Shown piece after piece: positions 17,963-23,038 of a stretch of DNA of 23,038 nt. Origin of the DNA: Ectocarpus siliculosus (lineage: Eukaryota > Sar > Phaeophyceae > Ectocarpales > Ectocarpaceae). The stretch spans positions 145,680 through 168,717 of the forward strand of contig FN648558.1 in NCBI GenBank assembly GCA_000310025.1. The letters run 5' to 3'. Position numbers and translations under genes: made by a program. Position 1 is the first letter of the stretch; each line of letters opens with the position of its first letter. The notes beneath the pieces are model-generated. The model searched no databases. It saw only the letters and a program-made list of their open reading frames with translations, and had not been told where the DNA came from.

Positions 17963-18750
17963 TGTAGTACATGTGCTGTTGTGGTACTGCTGTTGTGTAG
18001 ACGTGAGGTACAGTAGCTCACGCTCACGCTGGGAAATGCGGCGAGATTATTATTTCTGCCGCGACCCTGCCTGCATGTTGTTTTGTCGTACTGTATTGTC
18101 TATCCTTGCGGCTCGTGCTTCGAGCCGAACTGTCCATCGCGAAAGCACACCTGGGAGCCTCTACGCTCTTGGGTGTCTGTCCCTTTGCTTTCAACCCGTT
18201 GTGGCCCTAGTTTTCTTGCTTGCTATAGCGTGCTGTGGGTACAGGTTACTGCTGCAGGAGACCCTGTGGCTCACACTTTTTCACTGCCGTGGGGAGAAGG
18301 AGGACCCTGTGGCTCACACTTCTTTACTGCCGTGGGAAGAAGGAGGACCTGGCCGCACACGCAGACGACGGAGGCTGGCTGTTTCCTGATGGGCGAGTTG
18401 CATGCAAGCTTGAGCCACACACACCGTGTTGACCCCTGTTGCCGTCTTTCCCTTTCGGCGGCCGATAATGATGATGTTTATGAGAAATTAAGTGCATAAG
18501 TCCGAGCTTGAGTTGCAGATTCAGGCCTTGCGGAAACCGGTGTGTATGTGTCTCGCTTTCGCAACCTCTTCCTGGTCTTGGAATACATGCGTCTGGTCTT
18601 TGCTGCTGGATGCAAGTCCACGTCCAAGGCCCAGGCCCAAGCGTCGCTAACATCAACGCGCCAATTCTTGCTACCACGTACGTACCACGCCCACCGATGG
18701 GCGCTGAACCCCAATTTTCCATTTCCTCTGCTGCTTTCAAGCGTTTGCGA
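17963..18750 (+). other. E3 interior, left part: no gene recognised
   Basis: No supported coding region; open frames are short and of mixed composition. A 43-bp tandem duplication (18261-18303, 18304-18346) beginning ACCCTGTGGCTCACACTT and ending in a GAAGGAGG context is the only clear structure. Confidence 0.6.
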
Positions 18751-19056
18751 TGTCGCGCGGCCGTCATCACACAGCTCCCCGGGGACCGCGGGATATTGCT
18801 TTCTGCAAGGGGGGAGACGCCGCGGTCACCGGAGCACGGCTGCCTGAAAGCAGGGCGGAATACCCAGGCAGGATTGGAGGCCATCGGAATGTCGTCGGCA
18901 CGTCTCCCAGAACAACAGCAACGAGGCGACGCGCACAGGGGGCAGGTTTTCACAAGTGTCGTGACAGCAGTTGAAGGCTTGGGGGTACGTAAAGAGGCAA
19001 GACGTTGAATAGGCTAATGCGAACAAAGGGAACGAGTTGCCAGCCACCGCAGAGTC
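18751..19056 (+). repeat. 306-bp direct repeat, left copy
   Basis: Matches 20089-20394 with only a few substitutions (for example GGGGGCAGG versus GGGAGCAGG, and GAATAGG versus GAGTAGG). No protein domain is recognised in either copy. Confidence 0.9.
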
Positions 19057-19545
19057 ATGGATTGCCTCCTTCATTATTATTATTGTTATTATTTATTTTT
19101 ATATGCTCGTTTTTTGCGACGTTCTTTTCTTTATCCTTCTGCTTCCTGTTTGGGGACATTTCTTTTTTTCCAACAATCATTCCCATTTCTGAGTGTTCAT
19201 GCCGACGTTGTCTCATAATCCTTTGTTTGCAACCACGCGGCTTGCACACTGGTGCATGTCCAGGCGTGCAACCCCATGCCTAACTCTCAGCTAACTAACC
19301 CTAACATGTGCTGGTATTTTGATTTTTTTTTTTCCGGTGTCTGCGGTATATTTTTCAAGGCTCACATGCTTCCCTCATGCGATGCGTGGGTCATCGCGCA
19401 TGGCATAATTTCCGTGCACGGTTGCTATCAGCTCACTCGTCTCCCGACCAGTTTTTTTTTCGGCGGTGTGGTTGGCGGGTGGAGAGAAATGTGCATTGGC
19501 TGACCCGGGTGACTACACCCATGGCCGCCCCCCCGGAGGGGGGAG
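19057..19545. other. Interval between repeats: no gene recognised
   Basis: AT-rich start with an ATT microsatellite (about 19073-19100) and T-runs. At 19522-19550 a C-run and a G-run form a GC hairpin at the entrance to the minisatellite. No coding evidence. Confidence 0.6.
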
Positions 19546-19887
19546 GTGCCGCTGGGTGGCTGCACCGACGTCTGATATTGGTGTAGCTGCCACTCCTGGC
19601 GGCTGCATTGATGTTGGGTATTAGGTGTAGCTGCCACTCCTGGCGGCTGCACCGGTGTCTGGTATTGGTGTAGCTGCCACTCCTGGCGGCTGCACCGACG
19701 TCTGATATTGGTGTAGCTGCCATTCCTGGCGGCTGCATGATGTTTGGTATTAGGTGTAGCTGCCACTCCTGGCGGCTGCACCGGTGTCTGGTATTGGTGT
19801 AGCTGCCGCTCCTAGCGGCTGCACCTGTACCACTGCTCGTCTTGTTGAGAGCGATGAAACGTGTGTAGCGACCACTCTGGTTGCTGC
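19546..19887. repeat. 43-bp minisatellite with hairpin units
   Basis: Units starting GTGTAGCTGCC occur at 19581, 19625, 19668, 19711, 19754 and 19797, a period of 43-44 bp, with degenerate units on both sides (19546-19580 and 19863-19887). Every unit contains GTAGCTGCC and GGCGGCTGC, a 9-bp stem with two wobbles, around the loop ACTCCT. In the outlier at 19863 the stem is GTAGCGACC with GGTTGCTGC around ACTCT: both arms changed but pairing is kept. The spacer alternates between CCGGTGTCTGGTATTG, CCGACGTCTGATATTG and TTGATGTTGGGTATTAG forms. Confidence 0.9.
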
Positions 19888-20088
19888 ACGTAATACATGC
19901 GATACGTTTTCCCCGAATAGTGCTCATGCATGCTGTCACGTAGGGGTGAGGTGGAGTTTTGCTCTTGGCAACACACGCTGCGCTGTCGGTAGAAACCGCT
20001 TTCGATGCCGAGATAGGACGTCGAAGAGAGCACCCTCGCACCTTTGGAAACGACCGCGGATGGATGCTTTGACTTCAGCAAGGGGGGA
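19888..20088. other. Interval before right 306-bp repeat
   Basis: No gene recognised. It ends in the purine run AAGGGGGGA (20080-20088) that abuts the right repeat. Confidence 0.6.
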
Positions 20089-20394
20089 TGTCGCGCGGCC
20101 GTCATCACACAGCTCCCCGGGGACCGCGGGATATTGCTTTCTGCAAGGGGGGAGACGCCGCGGTCACCGGAGCACGGCTGCCTGAAAGCAGGGCGGAATA
20201 CCCAGGCAGGATTGGAGGCCATCGGAATGTCGTCGGCACGTCTCCCAGAACAACAGCAACGAGGCGACGCGCACAGGGAGCAGGTTTTCACAAGTGTCGT
20301 GACAGCAGTTGAAGGCTTGGGGGTACGTAAAGAGGCAAGACGTTGAGTAGGCTAATGCGAACAAAGGGAACGAGTTGCCAGCCACCGCAGAGTC
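20089..20394 (+). repeat. 306-bp direct repeat, right copy
   Basis: Copy of 18751-19056, preceded by a PPT-like AGGGGGGA. The shared sequence ends at GAGTC; the flank continues CATGTTAGCC. Confidence 0.9.
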
Positions 20395-20654
20395 CATGTT
20401 AGCCGACATAGTCGTGCTGCCCCACACACGTACGACCACGCAGGGATGGAAGTGACCTGGTCTTTGATATTCTACAGTTGTCACTGGCCCACCTTGGCGA
20501 TATGCATTGGCAGTTTGTGGTGGCCATGTTGCACTACGGATGTCGAAAGAATAAGAGATCGTTACCCTTTCTCCTAACACAACCCCCTTCGAGAACGGGT
20601 AGTTTGCCCGTCCCTTGCACGTTCATAGAGGCTCTTTGTGGCGCCGCGCGTTGA

Positions 20655-21329
20655 GACATCGCCAGCGTCGTAGAGCACGTTGTGCCCGACGCGCGCTCGC
20701 GGCTCCCGGTTGCAGGGCCCGCTGAGGAGAACGTCGATGGCTCTTTTCGGGACGATTTGTCGCCCGCGGTAGAGGACGCGTCAGTCGAGGCTCTGGGCCC
20801 AGAGTTGAACGGTGTGAGATTGGCCGATCTAGACCCTGCACAGGCAGACCAAAAGGAGAATGCGGTAGCTCACGTCCCTTCCCCACCCTTGGTCCATGGG
20901 GCCGTTAACGCTAACCCCTCCGCCCTTGGAGCGCTGCCCTTTGCGATGTGCACAGCGTTGGATGCCGAGTCCCAGGGACTACGCCGTAGCGGCAGGACTC
21001 GCACGCCATCCGTACGCCTGCGGCCCATCGGCGACGTGCAGCTGCCACCGGTGGGAGAGACGGGGCTTCTCCAGGACGAGCAGGAGGCTGGACCCACACC
21101 TGTCGAAGCCGTGCCACCCGCACCCCCGCTTCCAGCGCTACCGCCGTCGCCCGTCCATCGAAGCCACGACGACATCGGTGAAGTGCTCGCGGCGCGGGGG
21201 GAGGTACCGAGGTCGTCGTCGGGACCAGATGTTCGTGGGACGTCAGCCATTGACCGGGCGGCGCAGGTTCTCACCAAGCCATCCATCCTCGCCCAACGGC
21301 AACGGGACGACACCCTTTTGGGCCAGTGA
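20655..21329 (+). pseudogene. Possible copia-type pol linker fragment of E3
   Basis: The frame is open from just after a TGA at 20652-20654 to 21329, with no ATG at its head, so I treat it as a fragment. The translation is acidic/proline-rich and contains LRRSGRTRTPSVRL (about residues 100-113 counted from codon 20682). This resembles the basic RRSxRxRxPP motif that links integrase to RT in Ty1/copia polyproteins. No RT or integrase catalytic motif follows. The composition (Pro, Ala, Asp) differs from neighbouring chance frames, and position and strand agree with E3. It could also be an unrelated proline-rich frame. Confidence 0.4.
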
Positions 21330-22570
21330 CCAGAACTGGGAGGAACTCTCTCGTCGAGAGCTTGAGCGGCTTTCAAGATAACGGCTGCATTACGGCATGC
21401 ACAAATCCGAGGCGTCGCTGTGCGTGCATGATGTTGGATCAGGGCTGTGTCTGCAGGTGGCCTAACATCACCCGTACACGAATCGGCAACCCCCGGATGT
21501 ATTGGCTGAGGCGTTCGTTTATTTAAATCATTGTGTAGGTAGCCTGGGACAACCGTACATGTTGGAGGTGTTTGTTTATTTTACAGTCGTTTTCTAGGTA
21601 GCTTCAAGACACACGTACATTCCTTGGGTATCGTATATGGGTTGACAGATAGTCGCGGCCGTTTGCCGGTAGTTTTACCACGCCTGCACAAGAGTCGGTA
21701 CGCTTCCAACTTTAGTTAAAACGGATGGGGTATCGCTGTATAAGTCCTTGGAGTGTGTTTCGTGGAGCGTTTTTCGTGCAATAAGTGACGTGTCCGTTGG
21801 GGTTGAGATTGTTGTGTTCTGGATGTTTATTTCGTATAGGGAATAGCGTTTTCCCGTAGCTTGCGCACGTTGCTCTGCTCCGTCTGGGCGTCGATATTCG
21901 TGTGATCCAGTTTCGTTTAGGGTGGTATTCATAGAGTTGGATTTTCCGAGTTGTTGCAAGAGTGCTAAGTACCGTGGGGTATAGAGTACCGTACCGTACC
22001 CATTTCGGGAACGCAGCATCGTTGTGCTGTGCGACTTGGTGTGCCGTGCGACCTAGTGTTGTAGGTGCTTGCATAGTACCGCGGGAGTGTGACACCGTTT
22101 TCCGGTGTGATTTGGTGTTGTAGGTGCTTTGCGCAATGGGATTTTCCCTGGATGGCCAGGTCTTTCCCGCGCTGTAGATGAGGGTCGGGCCAGCCACTAC
22201 AGTGAATTCACCAAGCGAGGGACGGTTTTTTGTAAGAGTATTGTACGTCCGAGTGTCACTTGGTGTTTTCGGTCGCTAGCCTGGATTCTTTGACCCTCGG
22301 GATGGGGGCGAAGGGTTTCTCCCGGACACCGGGTTTTTCCTTCGCACAAGTCGATGTCGGGCTTGTTCAACGCGCAGTGAGAATGAATGTCGAGACGAGC
22401 GGTTTTTATGTAGGTTTTGTCGCTGTCACCTCTCGATATTTTCGGTCGAACTTTCGGTCCAACTTATAGGCATCGCATGGTAGTTTTCAAGAGGAAGTGT
22501 GCCACTTTGCGGTGTCCGCAATTCCCGCTACCGTTTAGCATGTGACAGCTGACAAATAGCTGTTCATGCT
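21330..22570 (+). other. E3 interior, right part: no gene recognised
   Basis: GT-rich DNA without supported coding frames. A degenerate duplication of about 60 bp (about 21513-21558 and 21570-21620) shares GTTTATTT, AGGTAGC and CGTACAT words. Another pair near 22048-22070 and 22112-22135 shares GTGTTGTAGGTGCTT. It ends at the E3 polypurine tract. Confidence 0.6.
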
Positions 22571-22578
22571 AGGGGGGA
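22571..22578 (+). promoter_or_regulatory. E3 polypurine tract
   Basis: AGGGGGGA immediately precedes the TG of the right LTR, the expected primer site for plus-strand cDNA synthesis. It fixes plus orientation for E3. Confidence 0.8.
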
Positions 22579-23028
22579 TGTTACGGTTACATTGTTTACG
22601 GTACAGGGCGTTGCACCCTTCGGGATTATAGCGTTGTTCCCATAGGGTGGTGTTGACAGTTCTGTACAATTGCGGAACCCCTTGTCTCGGCAGAAGCCCA
22701 CTTACTTACTTACTTCCTGTTGGCATCCAGCGCTCAGCAATAATCAAAGTGCATACCGTATCCACGACTGGAGACCTTCTCCACGCTCCACAAGCCTACA
22801 TCTAGGCTTCCTCTACCGCTGTTCAAGCGCGCATCTTCGAACTCGGTACTGATCGAGAGGCTGCTACCATCAGGTCGGTAGCTTTTGGTAATCATTCCGG
22901 AAAGCGTGACTCCCTTCCTATACACACAACCCTGGACTTGTGGCCACGAATGGCCACAAGCACATGCCTAGATAGACCCACTCAAGTCACGAGATCCATC
23001 CCAAGTCAGAGCCTCCTCTTCCGTCACA
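22579..23028 (+). repeat. E3 3' LTR
   Basis: 450 bp aligned with 17479-17943 and ending CCGTCACA ten bases before the window edge. It lacks most of the 11-bp hairpin present in the left LTR. Confidence 0.85.
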
Positions 23029-23038
23029 CACACCCAAT

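Larger units (their letters stand above)
18751..20394 (+). mobile_element. E4: candidate nested TRIM-like element inside E3
   Basis: Two 306-bp direct repeats, about 98-99% identical by eye, lie at 18751-19056 and 20089-20394 and bound 1.03 kb of non-coding DNA. They begin TGTCGCGCGG. AGGGGGGA (20081-20088) directly precedes the right repeat, exactly like the E3 polypurine tract, and the left repeat is followed by A then TGGATTGCC, a possible PBS. This matches the plan of a terminal-repeat retrotransposon in miniature. Against it: no target duplication is seen (TGCGA versus ATGTT) and the right repeat ends without a clear CA. A segmental duplication is the alternative. Confidence 0.45.
17479..23028 (+). 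mobile_element. E3: degenerate LTR retrotransposon
   Basis: LTRs at 17479-17943 and 22579-23028 begin TGTTACGG and end CCGTCACA. A TGG-starting primer-binding-like site follows the left LTR (17944), and a polypurine run AGGGGGGA abuts the right LTR (22571-22578), so the element reads on the plus strand. The LTRs differ by scattered substitutions and a 15-bp indel, so insertion is older than E1 and E2. The 4.6-kb interior lacks RT, integrase or RNase H motifs. Only a fragment at 20655-21329 resembles a copia-type pol linker. A target duplication of CACA (17475-17478, 23027-23030) is possible but ambiguous because of CA repetition. Confidence 0.8.

Overview
The window is eukaryotic, repeat-dense DNA. 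It is moderately GC-rich, with long CAG/CTG, CT and poly-C tracts, and I find no host gene, rRNA or complete tRNA. It is essentially a pile-up of retrotransposons. The mix (a tyrosine-recombinase retroelement, small-LTR elements, poly-Gln Gag proteins) would fit an alga or other protist, for example a brown-algal type genome. That host assignment is inference with low confidence.

Layout. 1-4165: no convincing gene; short tandem duplications, a dispersed GCTAGGTTGCTG motif cluster, an isolated tRNA-like T-arm and a perfect 42-nt palindrome. 4166-4550 and 16933-17336: two diverged copies of one dispersed repeat (R1). 4564-9170: element E1, minus strand, a complete small LTR retrotransposon with 187-bp LTRs, a perfect TTATG target duplication and a polypurine tract. 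It has one long gag-like ORF with two CCHC zinc knuckles and no pol, so it is a non-autonomous TR-GAG-like element. 9213-16847: element E2, minus strand, a 7.6-kb tyrosine-recombinase (DIRS/Ngaro/PAT-type) retrotransposon. Its split direct repeats run A1 - gag - RT/RNase H - YR - B1 - A2 - B2. The repeats are nearly identical, yet gag, the pol N-terminus and YR carry frameshifts. 17479-23028: element E3, plus strand, an LTR retrotransposon with about 450-465-bp LTRs, a PBS and a PPT. Its interior keeps only a fragment with a copia-like basic motif, a second pair of 306-bp repeats (candidate nested element E4) and a 43-bp minisatellite.

Most unusual signal. The 5' part of the E2 pol ORF (13637-14577) is built of 22 short stem-loops. 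Each has the same loop core (GTCC; GGAC in sense) and an innermost GG/CC. The outer stem sequences differ from unit to unit but stay complementary, and every spacing is a multiple of 3 except one that contains a 2-nt insertion. The units encode repeated A-D-T, V-D-A or E-D-T tripeptides. A second, unrelated array in E3 (19546-19887) also has hairpins with compensatory stem changes. This constant-loop, variable-stem architecture inside a coding region is the best candidate for something undescribed.

How the parts relate. E2 encodes the full set for a YR retrotransposon (Gag, RT, RNase H, tyrosine recombinase), although its copies are probably broken. E1 makes at most a Gag-like nucleic-acid-binding protein and would need pol in trans. 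E3 appears dead or non-autonomous. E1 and E2 inserted close together (38 bp apart) between the two R1 copies.
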